From JBOCEF01 sp050586345 (GTDB taxonomy: Bacteria > Pseudomonadota > Alphaproteobacteria > Rhodobacterales > Rhodobacteraceae), in contig NZ_JBOCEF010000007.1 in assembly GCF_050586345.1 (NCBI RefSeq), positions 1-64,000 of the forward strand: 64,000 nucleotides of DNA. Direction: 5' to 3'. Numbering within the stretch: the stretch's first letter is position 1; each line of letters begins with the position of its first letter. Of the stretch, positions 47,134 to 56,331 are shown piece after piece. The notes beneath the pieces were generated by a model. That model was not told the origin of the DNA. It saw only the letters and a list, made by a program, of their open reading frames with translations, and did not search any database. Made by a program: the position numbers and the translations under genes.

Positions 47134-48720
47134 ATGGCGGACTGCATCATCATCGGCGCCGGATCCGGCGGCGCGGTTCTGACCAATCGCCTGTCGGAAG
47201 ATCCGAACGTCCAGGTCACGGTGATCGAGGCCGGCGGCTGGGACACCAGCCCCTGGATCCACATGCCGATGGGCTATTTCCGGCTGATGCAGACGCTGGC
47301 GCTCGACTGGGGCTACCACACGGTCCCGCAGAAGCACGTCGACAACCGGGTCATGTTCGTGCCGCGCGCCAAGAGCATCGGCGGCTGCACCACCGTCAAC
47401 GGCATGATCTACACCCGCGGCCACCGCACCGATTACGACCACTGGGCGCAGCTGGGGAACAAGGGCTGGGATTACCGGAGCATCCTGCCCTACATGAAGC
47501 GCGCCGAGAACTGGGGCGGCGGCGGCGACGAAGACGAGCACGGCTTCGACGGCCCGCTGGCCACCACCCGCAACGACATCCTGGCCGAGCCCTGCGTCGC
47601 CTATCGCGACGCCTGCCTGCAGATGGGGGTCCCGTATAACGAGGACCTCAACGGCGGCGAGCAATACGGCGTCGGCCCCTGCGACGGCGCCGTGCGCGAC
47701 GGCATCCGCTCCAGCGTCTCGCGCTGCTGCATCAAGCCGATCAGGAAGCGCAAGAACCTGACCTTCCACGTGAAGTCCATGGTCTCGAAGATCATCGTCA
47801 AGGGCGGCCGGGCCGTCGGCGTGGAATTCATCCAGGGGCGCGAGAAGAAGACCGTCCATGCCGACAAGGAGGTGATCCTCTGCGGCGGCGCCTTCAACTC
47901 GCCGCACCTCCTGCAGATCTCCGGCATCGGCGATCCCGAGCACCTGTCCTCGATCGACGTGGAGACGGTGCACGCGCCGCCCGGCGTCGGGCGCAACCTG
48001 CAGGACCACCTCGCCAGCTCGGTCAAGCAGAGCCTGTCGAAGCCCGTCTCGCCGCTCGGCCAGACCAAGCCCTACGCCGCCGCGCTCGCGCTCATGCAGC
48101 ACTGCACCACCGGCAAGGGCCCGGTCGCGGGGCACGGGGTGGAGGTGATGTCCTTCCTCAAGACCCGCGAGGACCTCGTCGCGCCGGACGTGCAGACGCA
48201 TTTCAACAACATCATGTATCGCGACCACGGGCGGGAGATCATCCCGGTGGAAGGCTGCATGCCCTATTTCAACATCTCGCGCCCGCAGAGCCGCGGGACG
48301 GTGATGGCGAAATCGGCGGACCCGTTCGAGCTGCCGCTGCTCGACCCCAACTTCCTGTCCGTGCCGGACGACCTGCGGGTGCTGCGCGACGCGCTGCGGA
48401 TGCACCGCGAGATCCTGTCCCAGCCCGCCTTCGACGCGATCCGCGGCGAGGAATACGCGCCCGGCCTGTCCAAGCAGACGGACGAGGAGCTGGACGCCTA
48501 CATCAAGAGCGACTGCAACAGCGTCTACCACCCGGTCGGGACCTGCAAGATGGGCTCGGATTCCATGGCGGTGGTCGATGACGCGCTGCGCGTGCACGGC
48601 CTTGGCGGCCTGCGCGTGGTGGACGCGTCGGCGATGCCGACGCTGACCAGCGGAAACACCAACGCCCCCACGATCATGATCGCCGAGAAAGCGGCGGACA
48701 TGATCAAGGCGGCGGCGTGA
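47134..48720 (+). CDS. GMC-family FAD oxidoreductase
   Basis: 528 residues. FAD motif IIGAGSGGAVLTNRLSED near the N-terminus, the GMC signature SIGGCTTVNGMIYTRGHRTD, the second signature GGAFNSPHLLQISGIG, catalytic His in YHPVGTCKMGSD (about 466) and the Asn in SGNTNAPT (about 508). The family oxidises alcohols such as choline, sugars or alicyclic alcohols, passing electrons to oxygen or a quinone. No signal peptide, so cytoplasmic. Upstream of the ribose-type binding protein by 29 bases in one operon. Confidence 0.92.
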   Translation: MADCIIIGAGSGGAVLTNRLSEDPNVQVTVIEAGGWDTSPWIHMPMGYFRLMQTLALDWGYHTVPQKHVDNRVMFVPRAKSIGGCTTVNGMIYTRGHRTDYDHWAQLGNKGWDYRSILPYMKRAENWGGGGDEDEHGFDGPLATTRNDILAEPCVAYRDACLQMGVPYNEDLNGGEQYGVGPCDGAVRDGIRSSVSRCCIKPIRKRKNLTFHVKSMVSKIIVKGGRAVGVEFIQGREKKTVHADKEVILCGGAFNSPHLLQISGIGDPEHLSSIDVETVHAPPGVGRNLQDHLASSVKQSLSKPVSPLGQTKPYAAALALMQHCTTGKGPVAGHGVEVMSFLKTREDLVAPDVQTHFNNIMYRDHGREIIPVEGCMPYFNISRPQSRGTVMAKSADPFELPLLDPNFLSVPDDLRVLRDALRMHREILSQPAFDAIRGEEYAPGLSKQTDEELDAYIKSDCNSVYHPVGTCKMGSDSMAVVDDALRVHGLGGLRVVDASAMPTLTSGNTNAPTIMIAEKAADMIKAAA

Positions 48721-48749
48721 CACGACGGATCAGGTCCAGGGAGGAACAG

Positions 48750-49853
48750 ATGGCCGGAACCATGAAAATGCTGAAGGGCGGAACCGCGCTGGCGGCCGTC
48801 GCGGGGGCGGCCTTCGCCGCGGGCGGCGCGATGGCCGGGGACGGCCCGATCCGCGTCGACCAGGGCGCCGACATCGCGCCGCTCTGCGGCGACGCGCCGA
48901 TCCGCGTCGCGCTGGTCGACGGCTGGGGCGGGGACACCTGGCGCAAGATCACCTTCGCCGAGCTGCAGGACGAAGCCTCCAAGTGCCCGAACGTGACGGC
49001 CGAGGACCACACCGACGCGGGCGGCGACCAGCAGACCTACGCGGCGGCGATCAACGGCTACTCGCTGCAGGGCTATGAAATCGTCCTCGCCTTCACCGAT
49101 TTCGGCGACGCGGCGATGCCCGCCTACCGCGCGGCCTACCAGGGCGGCGCCGCCATGGTCCCGTATTTCGGCGTCCTGTCGGGGACCCCGGGCGTGGATT
49201 ACGCGGTGAACCCGTACCAGGACTCGGAGGCGATCGGCCGGCAATACGCCGACTGGCTCGACACCGCGCTGGACGGCAAGGGCGACGTGCTGATGTCGGG
49301 CGGCCCGGCGGGCGCGGCCTCCTCGGCCTCGTTCCTCAAGGGGTTCAAGGAGGGGCTCGCGCAGTATCCGGGCCTGAAGCTGCTGGACGATGACTTCATC
49401 GCCATGAACTGGAACCCGGCCGATGCGCAGAAGGCGGCCGCGGGCCTGATCGCCAAGTACGGCGACAGCATCGACGCCATCGCCTCGGATTACGGCGTCA
49501 CCTCGCTGGCCACCATCAAGGCGTTCCAGCAGGCCGGCGTGCGGGTCCCCGCCATCGCCACCATCGCCACCAGCAACGAGCTGAACTGCATGTACACCGA
49601 GGCGGCGGAGGCGGGCGCGGCGTGGAAATACCTCGCGGTCGACGGCTCCACCGCCGATGTGCGCTTCGCCCTGCGCCAGGCGCTGGCCGCCCATAACGGG
49701 GTCGAGTTCGACGAGCCGCTGGGCGTGGCGCCCTATGTCTACGCCGACAGCACCACCGGCGTGATGCCCAAGTGCTCGGACACCGCGCCGCCGGATGCGG
49801 ACCTGTCCTCGCTGATGCCGGAAGAGAAGCTCAACGCCCTGTTCAACCAGTGA
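48750..49853 (+). CDS. Ribose-type ABC substrate-binding protein
   Basis: 367 residues from ATG 48750 behind AGGGAGGA, with a Sec signal at 1-29 (LAAVAGAAFAAGGAMA). It follows the Peripla_BP_4 pattern: IRVALVDGWGGDTWRKITF, then VLMSGGPAGAASSASFLKGF and IDAIASDYGVTSLATIKAFQ. The permeases and ATPase that should serve it are on the opposite strand at 51696-55166. The known ligands of the family are sugars and cyclic polyols such as inositol. Confidence 0.9.
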   Translation: MAGTMKMLKGGTALAAVAGAAFAAGGAMAGDGPIRVDQGADIAPLCGDAPIRVALVDGWGGDTWRKITFAELQDEASKCPNVTAEDHTDAGGDQQTYAAAINGYSLQGYEIVLAFTDFGDAAMPAYRAAYQGGAAMVPYFGVLSGTPGVDYAVNPYQDSEAIGRQYADWLDTALDGKGDVLMSGGPAGAASSASFLKGFKEGLAQYPGLKLLDDDFIAMNWNPADAQKAAAGLIAKYGDSIDAIASDYGVTSLATIKAFQQAGVRVPAIATIATSNELNCMYTEAAEAGAAWKYLAVDGSTADVRFALRQALAAHNGVEFDEPLGVAPYVYADSTTGVMPKCSDTAPPDADLSSLMPEEKLNALFNQ

Positions 49854-49888
49854 CGGGCGGCCCCTTCGGGGCGCGACGGGACAACGGG

Positions 49889-49916
49889 AAAGGCCGCGGC
49901 GATCGCCGCGGCCTTT
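49889..49916. terminator. Bidirectional intrinsic terminator
   Basis: A perfect 28-bp palindrome starting AAAGGCCGCGGCGA and ending in CCTTT, with one more T after it. It lies 36 bases beyond the stop of the binding-protein gene and before the convergent TauE-type gene, so it can stop both transcripts. Confidence 0.85.
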
Positions 49917-49984
49917 TCGCGTTGGGTCTTGGCGTTGGGGCGCGCGCGCGGGGCAGGGGCGCGGGGCAGGGGCGCGGGGCGCCC

Positions 49985-50763
49985 TCAGACCGCCCCCGCC
50001 GCCCGCGCCCCCGCCCAGGCCTGGGCCAGCAGCACGACCGCGACGCCGAGCAGGATGACGTTGATCGCGGCGTTGAAGCTGCGCGCGTCGATCCGGCGGA
50101 CCAGCCGCGCGCCGGCCCAGCTCGAGGCCAGGGCGAGCGGGATGAACAGCGCGCTGGCCGCGAGGCTCTCGGCCGAGAACAGCCCCAGGGCGGCGAAGCT
50201 CGGCACCTTCATGGCGTTGAGCGCGCCGAAGAACATCACGCTGGCGCCCACCTAGACCTCCTTCGCGAGGCCCTTGGGCATGACGTAGATCTGGAAGGGC
50301 GGGGACCCGGCATGGGCGATGGCGCTGGTGAAGCCCCCCGCCGCCCCCGCGGACAGGGCGAGAACCCGCTCGTGCCGATGCGCGGCCGCGAGGCCGGGCG
50401 CCCCGCGCAGCTGCAAGACCCCCTGCCAGAGCGCGAAGACCAGCGAGACCGCGCCCAGCACGGCCTGCACCGCCCATTCGGGCGCGACATCGGCCAGCAG
50501 CCACGCCCCGAGCACCCCCAGCGCGCCGCCGGGGATCATCCGGCGCAGGATCCGGCGTCGAAGCTGCGCCGGTACATGGCCATCGCCACCGGGTCATGCA
50601 CCAGCATGATCGGCAGCATGAACCCCGCCGCCGTGATCGGGTCGGTCGCCGCGGCCACCATCGGCGTGCTGACCATGCCGATTCCGGCGAAGCCGCCCTT
50701 GGACAGCCCGAGGATCGTCACCGCGACCGCGGCGACGGCGTAGAACAGAAGATCCGGGGTCAT
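49985..50763 (-). pseudogene. TauE/SafE-type membrane protein with a frameshift and an in-frame TAG
   Basis: Starts MTPDLLFYAVAAVAVTILGL with the family motif LGLSKGGFAGIG. Near 50540 one base is missing (FDA then RILRRMIPGGALGVLGAWLL in the next frame). The frame then meets TAG at 50254-50252 in LAKEV-stop-VGASVMFFG and continues in frame to 49985, giving about 260 codons. Eight or so hydrophobic segments. TauE proteins export sulfite, sulfoacetate or similar anions; here the substrate is unknown. A Tyr codon at the TAG position would fit the family. Confidence 0.75.
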
Positions 50764-50852
50764 CGCGCCCTCCGTCGCGCTTTCGGCCGCGCTTTCGGCC
50801 GCCCCCCGCGCCGGGTCCCCCGCGCAGGCCCCCGCCTGCGCAGGGTCCCGGG

Positions 50853-51530
50853 TCAGGAGACGCCGGACACCGTCACCGGGCGCACCAGCCAGGTGGAGAT
50901 CTCGGCGATGAACTCGCGCGCATGGGTCATCGTGGTGGTCCCGACATCCGAGCGGAACGCGGCCTCGATGGCGGCGGCGTCGGGGAACCACAGCTCCACC
51001 ATCCCGTCCGCCAGCAGCGCGCCGGTCTCGTCGCGCGGACCGTCGAGCACGAGGCTCTGGCGATAGCCGCTCAGCCCCGCCAGGCGCCTGACGAGAAGGG
51101 CGTGCAGCTCGAACCACTGCTCCTGGAACGCCTCGGGCGACACGTCGGGGCGCTTGCGCAGGATCGACATGCGCTTGAGATGCGCGCCCGGCGGCGGCGG
51201 CGGCGCCACCGTGTTCTGCAGGCACAGCAGCAGGTTCGTCTCGGCGACCGCAGGGCCGGACAGGCCCATGGCCATGTCCACCGCGCCGCCATGCGCGGCG
51301 GTCATGCTCGCCGACAGGTCGGCGAAGAAATGCTGGGTGATGGCGTCGGCCTCGAGCCCGCCGCGGGCATGGTCGATGCCCTTCTGGCTGCGGTCGACGA
51401 CCTGGTTGAACACCCGGCCCAGCACCTGGGCGCCGGGATCGCCGCGGCGCGCAAGGGCGTCCGCGGCGGCGTCCACCGCGGCGTCGGTCAGGTCGGTCGC
51501 GGTGCTGAGAAGGGCCATGGCGCAGAGCAT
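50853..51530 (-). CDS. EthD-domain protein
   Basis: 225 residues. The N-terminal 115 residues are not recognised (MALLSTATDLTDAAVDAAAD). The C-terminal half is EthD-like: MSILRKRPDVSPEAFQEQWF, then AFRSDVGTTTMTHAREFIAE. It recalls the protein at 44269 though it has only one EthD unit. It stands downstream of the ABC permeases on the same strand, separated by 165 GC-rich bases. Confidence 0.7.
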   Translation of the reverse strand: MLCAMALLSTATDLTDAAVDAAADALARRGDPGAQVLGRVFNQVVDRSQKGIDHARGGLEADAITQHFFADLSASMTAAHGGAVDMAMGLSGPAVAETNLLLCLQNTVAPPPPPGAHLKRMSILRKRPDVSPEAFQEQWFELHALLVRRLAGLSGYRQSLVLDGPRDETGALLADGMVELWFPDAAAIEAAFRSDVGTTTMTHAREFIAEISTWLVRPVTVSGVS

Positions 51531-51695
51531 CGGCGTCTCCGGTCGTCGGGTCGTGAAAAGGGAAAAGGCGGCGCCGCCGCGCAGGACGGCGCCGCAGTGG
51601 GGGGCCCGGGGCTTGCCCGGGGCGGACCCAAGGCGGGCCCGGGGCGGGCAGGGGAGGCGCCCCGGCGGCGGGAGGGGCCGCCGGGGCGCGGCGCC

Positions 51696-52691
51696 TCAGG
51701 CCCGCATCGCGCGGATGAAGGTCGGCAGGCCCCGCACCGACACCGCGACGATGATCGCCAGCGCCTGCACCAGCAGCTGCACCGCCGTCCCGGCCCCCAG
51801 CGCCAGCACCATCTGCCCCAGCAGCGCCATGAACAGCGCCGCGACGCCGCTGGCGATCACGCTGCCGCGCCCGCCCGAGAAGGGCGTGCCCCCGACCACC
51901 ACCGCGGCGATGGCCGGCAGCAGGTAGTCGACGCCCGCGGTCTGCGAGGCCGAGCCGATGAAGCCCGTGAACAGCATCCCCGCCACCGCGAAGCACAGCG
52001 ACGCGACGGCATGGGTCGCCACCTGGCAGCGCAGGATCGGGATCCCCGCCGCCGTCGCCGCCGCCGGGTTCGCGCCCACGGCCACGAAGCGCCGCCCCGA
52101 CACCGTGCGCCGCGTCGCCACGCTGATCACCACGATGAACAGCACCGCGAGGATCAGCGTCATCGGGACCCCGAGCAGCGTCGAGTGCGAGAACACCGCC
52201 AGCTCCTCGGGCGCCGTCATCGGGCTGCCGCCCGACACCGCCCGCACCGCGCCCATCAGGATCGCGTTGGTCGCCAGCGTCACCACGATCGGCGTGATGT
52301 TCACCTTGGCCACCAGCAGCCCGTTGACGATGCCGATCGCCAGCGCGATCAGCAGCGTCAGCGGAACCGCCGGCAGGGTCGACCCGGTCATGAACCCGAT
52401 CTTGGCGAACAGCAGCCCCGCGATGGTCATCGTCCCCGGCAGCGACATGTCGAGGCCGCGCTGCTGGATCACCACCGTCATCCCCACCGCGGTGATCGCC
52501 AGGATCGCCGCGAAGGGCAGCATCGAGCTGATGGCGGCGGGCTTCACCACCCCCGGCGCCACGACGACGCACAGCAGGAACAGCGCCGCCGTCCCGCCCC
52601 AGATCCACGAGAACTCGTTGAACAGCGTCGCCTTCAGGCCGTCCAGCGGGCGCGCGGCCCGCGGCTCGGTCCGCTCAAGGGTCATGCTCAT
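51696..52691 (-). CDS. Ribose-type ABC permease (RbsC)
   Basis: 331 residues with eight to ten hydrophobic segments. Signature TVVIQQRGLDMSLPGTMTIA (the RbsC motif) and GVDYLLPAIAAVVVGGTPFSG. Start ATG 52691 overlaps the upstream stop by ATGA. It pairs with the permease half fused to the ATPase at 52688. Confidence 0.9.
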   Translation of the reverse strand: MSMTLERTEPRAARPLDGLKATLFNEFSWIWGGTAALFLLCVVVAPGVVKPAAISSMLPFAAILAITAVGMTVVIQQRGLDMSLPGTMTIAGLLFAKIGFMTGSTLPAVPLTLLIALAIGIVNGLLVAKVNITPIVVTLATNAILMGAVRAVSGGSPMTAPEELAVFSHSTLLGVPMTLILAVLFIVVISVATRRTVSGRRFVAVGANPAAATAAGIPILRCQVATHAVASLCFAVAGMLFTGFIGSASQTAGVDYLLPAIAAVVVGGTPFSGGRGSVIASGVAALFMALLGQMVLALGAGTAVQLLVQALAIIVAVSVRGLPTFIRAMRA

Positions 52692-55166
52692 GCCTGCACC
52701 ACTTTCTCTCGGCTCTTGGAACAGAGCGCCACGGCCGCGAGGATCAGGAAGCCCAGCAGGTATTGCCGCCACTCCTGGCTCAGGCGCAGGAACACGGTGA
52801 CCGAGTTGACCTGCACGATGAAGATCGCCCCCAGCAGCGCGCCGATGAAGGACCCGCGCCCGCCGAACAGGCTCGCGCCCCCGATCACCACCGCGGCGAT
52901 GGAGCCGAGGGTGTAGGTGATCCCGGCCCGCGGATCGCCGATGCCGACCTGGCCCATCATCGTGATCGCCGCGACCGCGGTCAGCACCGAGCGGCCGACA
53001 TAGGCCGGCAGCCGCGCGCGCAGCTGGCGGATGCCGGCCGTGCGCGCCGCCTCGGGGCGCGAGCCGAGCCCGCGCAGCGACACGCCGAGCGCCCGGCGAT
53101 AGAGCGCGAATTCAAGGATCACCGCCAGCGCCGCGGCCCCGAGGAAGGTGACCGGGAAGATGCCGATCCTGGTCCCCAGCGCCTTCATGATCGCGCCGTC
53201 GATCATTCCCTGCGGCGTCGGGCGCAGGATCAGCGACACCGCCTGCACCGCCATGAAGGTGGCCAGCGTGGCGACCATCGGGTGCATCCGAAGCCCCTCG
53301 ACCAGGACCCAGTTGACGACCCCGACCCCCGCCGCGACCAGCAGCATCAGCGCCCAGCCCGGCAATTGCCCGCCGAGCCCGACATCCTTCAGAAGGAAGA
53401 ACGAGGCGACCACCTGCACCAGCCCCATCAGCGGGCCGACCGACAAGTCGATCCCCCCGACCATCATCAGCAGCTGCTGCCCATAGGCGACCAGCGCCAG
53501 GGTGGCGGCGAAGGTCATCATCCCCGACAGGCTGCGCGGCGAGACGTAGAACGGGTTCCACGTCCCCGCCACGGCCCCCGGCAGCAGGATCGCCGCCGCC
53601 GCCATCACCAGCGGCGCGACATTGCCCGAGGCCCATTTCCAGAAGGCGCCGACGGTCTTGCGGCGCCTGTCGCGCGATTCCGTGGACTTGAGGACCGAGG
53701 CGGTGATCTCGTCCTCGCTCACCCGGTCGCCCGACAGCATGTCCACGACCCGCCCGCGCGAGAACACGGCGACGTGGTCGCTCAGCCCCGCGACCTCCTG
53801 CGCGTCCGAGGACACGACGATGACGGCGACGCCGCTGCGCGCCGTCTCGCGCAGGTTGCGGTAGATCTCGGCCCGCGCGCCGACATCGACGCCCTGGGTC
53901 GGCTCGTCCACCAGCAGCACCCGCGGCTTCGACGCCGGCACGCTGGACAGCACCACCTTCTGCTGGTTGCCGCCCGAGAGGGACCCGATCGGCGTCTCGC
54001 CGCCCGGGGTCTTGACCGCGAACTGCGCGATCGCCTCGCGGGTGCAGCGCGCCTCGCTGCGCCCGCTGATCAGCCCGGCGCGCACGTCCTGGCGCGGCGA
54101 GCGGATGGAGAAATTCTCGCGCACCGACAGCTCGGCGAAGATCCCCTCGCGGTGGCGGTCGCCGGGCAGGTAGGCGATGCCCAGCCCCCTGGCGCCCTGG
54201 CTGGAGCGGATCGAGACCGGCGCGCCCCCCCAGCGCGACGCCGCCGCGGCCCGGGTTGATGCCCGCCAGCGCGCGCATGAACTCGCGCTGGCCGTTGGCG
54301 TCGATGCCCGCGAGGCCGAGGATCTCGCCCTCGCGCACGTCGAGCGAGACGCCCGAGAAGCCGGGGCCGGAGAAGTCGCGGGTCGACAGGACCACGCGAT
54401 GCTCGCCCGGGGCGGCCTTGGCGGGGAAGGTGCGGTCCAGCTCTCCGCCGACGATGAGCGAGACGATCTGGTCCTCGGACAGGGCGCGCGCGTCATGGGC
54501 GCCCTGGCCCTCGCCGTCGCGCAGCACGGTCAGCCGGTCGGCGATGGCCTGCACCTCGCGGATGCGGTGCGAGATGCAGACGACGGCGGCGCCGCGGGCG
54601 GTCACCGCGCGCACCCGCTCGAACAGGCGCGCCACGTCCTCGGTCGCCAGGCGCTCGGTCGGCTCGTCCAGCACCAGCACCTTCGGCTTGCATTCCAGCG
54701 CCTTCACGATCTCGACGATGAAACGCTGCTCGGGGTTGAGGGCGGCGACATGGTCGCGCGGGTCGATGGCGACGTCCGCGCTCCAGTGCGTCAGCAGCCC
54801 GCGGGCCCGGTCGGCGAGGCCGGCGAGGGGCGGGCGCAGGGATCTGGGCAGGCCGAGATAGAGGTTCTCGGCCACCGAAAGGTCGGGCATCAGCGCCGGT
54901 TCCTGGCGCACGATGGCGAGGCCGAGATCGCGGGCCAGCTCGGGGTCGCCCGCCATGTCCTGCCCGGCGATGCGCACCTGGCCCTCGGTGGCGAAAAGCG
55001 CGCCCGAGGCGACGCCCATCAGCGTGGACTTGCCCGCGCCGTTCTCGCCGACGAGGCCATGCACCTCGCCCGCGCGGACGTCGAAGGTGATGTCGTGCAG
55101 CGCGCGCACGCCGGGGAACAGCTTGGTCACCCCGTGCATTTCAAGAAGCAGGTCAGGCGCGGACAT
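52688..55166 (-). pseudogene. Fused RbsA-type ATPase and RbsC-type permease, one frameshift
   Basis: From 55166 (MSAPDLLLEMHGVTKLFPGV) the frame codes two ATPase halves: the first with Walker A GENGAGKST and Walker B VLVLDEP, the second with LSGGNQQKV and LLVDEPTQGVDVGAR. Between them the frame breaks at a C7 run (54225-54231); removing one base restores GVALGGAPVSIRSSQGARGL. The ATPase then runs without a stop through KSTESRDRRRKTVGAFWKWA into a full RbsC permease (MMVGGIDLSVGPLMGLVQVV). About 826 residues. Such fusions exist in a few sugar transporters. The first half's signature, LNPEQRFIVEIVKA, is degenerate as is usual in RbsA. Ends overlapping the next permease by ATGA. Confidence 0.85.
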
Positions 55167-55564
55167 CGGCGCCTCCCGCTCCGGCGCCGGACCGGCGGCG
55201 GTGGTCAGGACGGTGGCTCACTTCTTTCCTCCCGGTGACGGCGCGCGGCGCCGGCCTTGCGCGGCCCGACCTCCCGGAACGGACCACGCTTCCCCGGTGA
55301 AATGATTTCCATATATCAAACTAATTTGTCATTGGCGTACGGATTCGGTGGCGAGACGCCACGGCGCGTCGGCGGATAAATCCCATGTTTACCAACGCCT
55401 TGAATTCCCGCATGACCCCCTGCCGCGCCGCGGGCGGGCGCCCGGGGTGCAATTTTCGGTTGGCAAATCCATTTGATTATCCATGATCGAACCAATTCGC
55501 CCCTGCTGAATTTTCGGCGCGGGACGGGAATCAAGGGGCCGGCGGGATCCGGCCGGGAGGAACC
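55167..55564. promoter_or_regulatory. Divergent region between ABC genes and the SDR operon
   Basis: 398 bases, AT-rich at 55305-55350 and 55450-55520. TTTGATTATCC lies at 55472-55482, identical to the complement of a site before the TRAP operon (40000-40010). CAAATCCATTTG at 55464-55475 is a perfect inverted repeat overlapping it. AATTTTCGG occurs twice, at about 55451 and 55509. Candidate IclR operator. No gene seen. Confidence 0.5.
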
Positions 55565-56320
55565 ATGGACGGCATCAAGGGGGCGCTCGCGCTCGTCACC
55601 GGCGCGGCGCAGGGCAATGGCGAGGCCATCGCGAAGGGGCTCGCGGCCCGGGGCGCGCGGGTCGCGGCCTGCGACATCCAGAAAGACGGGGTGGAGCGCG
55701 TGGCCGCCGACATCCGCGCGGCGGGGGGCGAGGCGCTGGCCCTCGCGCTCGACGTCGCCGACCGCGGCAGCTGCGCCGCGGCGGCCGCCGCGACCCGGGC
55801 CCATTTCGGCGCCCCGGTGGAGATCCTGGTCAACAACGCCGGCATCATCCGGCGCACCCCGCCGACGGCCGACAGCTTCGAGGCCGACTGGGACGCGACC
55901 ATGGCCGTCAACGCCGGGGGCGTGGTCAACATGGTCCGGGCCTTCCTGCCGCAGCTGACCGAGAGCAGGGGGCGGGTGATCAACCTCGCCTCGATCATGT
56001 CGGTCGCCGCCGGCCCCGGCATGGTCGCCTGCGCCGCGTCCAAGGGCGCGGTGCTGCAGGTCACCCGGGCGCTGGTGCACGATCTGTCCGAACACGGCGT
56101 GCGCGTGAACGCCATCGCCCCGGGCGTCATCGAGACCCCGATGACCGTGGCGACCCGCGAGAACCCCGAGGCCATCGGCCGCTTCATGGCGCACACCCCG
56201 ATGCGCCGCCCCGGCAAGCCGGAGGAGCTGGTCGGCCCCGTGCTGTTCCTCGCCTCCCATGCCTCGAGCTACGTGACCGGCGCGCTGCTGCCGGTCGATG
56301 GCGGTTGCCTGACCGCGTGA
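55565..56320 (+). CDS. Short-chain dehydrogenase/reductase (SDR)
   Basis: 251 residues from ATG 55565, behind GGGAGGAA. Classical SDR: NAD(P) motif VTGAAQGNGEAIAKG, NNAG in LVNNAGIIRRTP, the tetrad serine in NLASIMSV, and the substitution CAASKGAVLQ, where the usual YxxxK tyrosine is replaced by Cys-Ala-Ala-Ser-Lys. That would be a missing catalytic Tyr, or the Tyr-equivalent is a local substitution, so activity is uncertain. It is the first gene of a two-gene operon with the KstD-like flavoprotein. Probably an alcohol/ketone interconversion in the pathway. Confidence 0.85.
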   Translation: MDGIKGALALVTGAAQGNGEAIAKGLAARGARVAACDIQKDGVERVAADIRAAGGEALALALDVADRGSCAAAAAATRAHFGAPVEILVNNAGIIRRTPPTADSFEADWDATMAVNAGGVVNMVRAFLPQLTESRGRVINLASIMSVAAGPGMVACAASKGAVLQVTRALVHDLSEHGVRVNAIAPGVIETPMTVATRENPEAIGRFMAHTPMRRPGKPEELVGPVLFLASHASSYVTGALLPVDGGCLTA

Positions 56321-56331
56321 CGCAGAGAACC

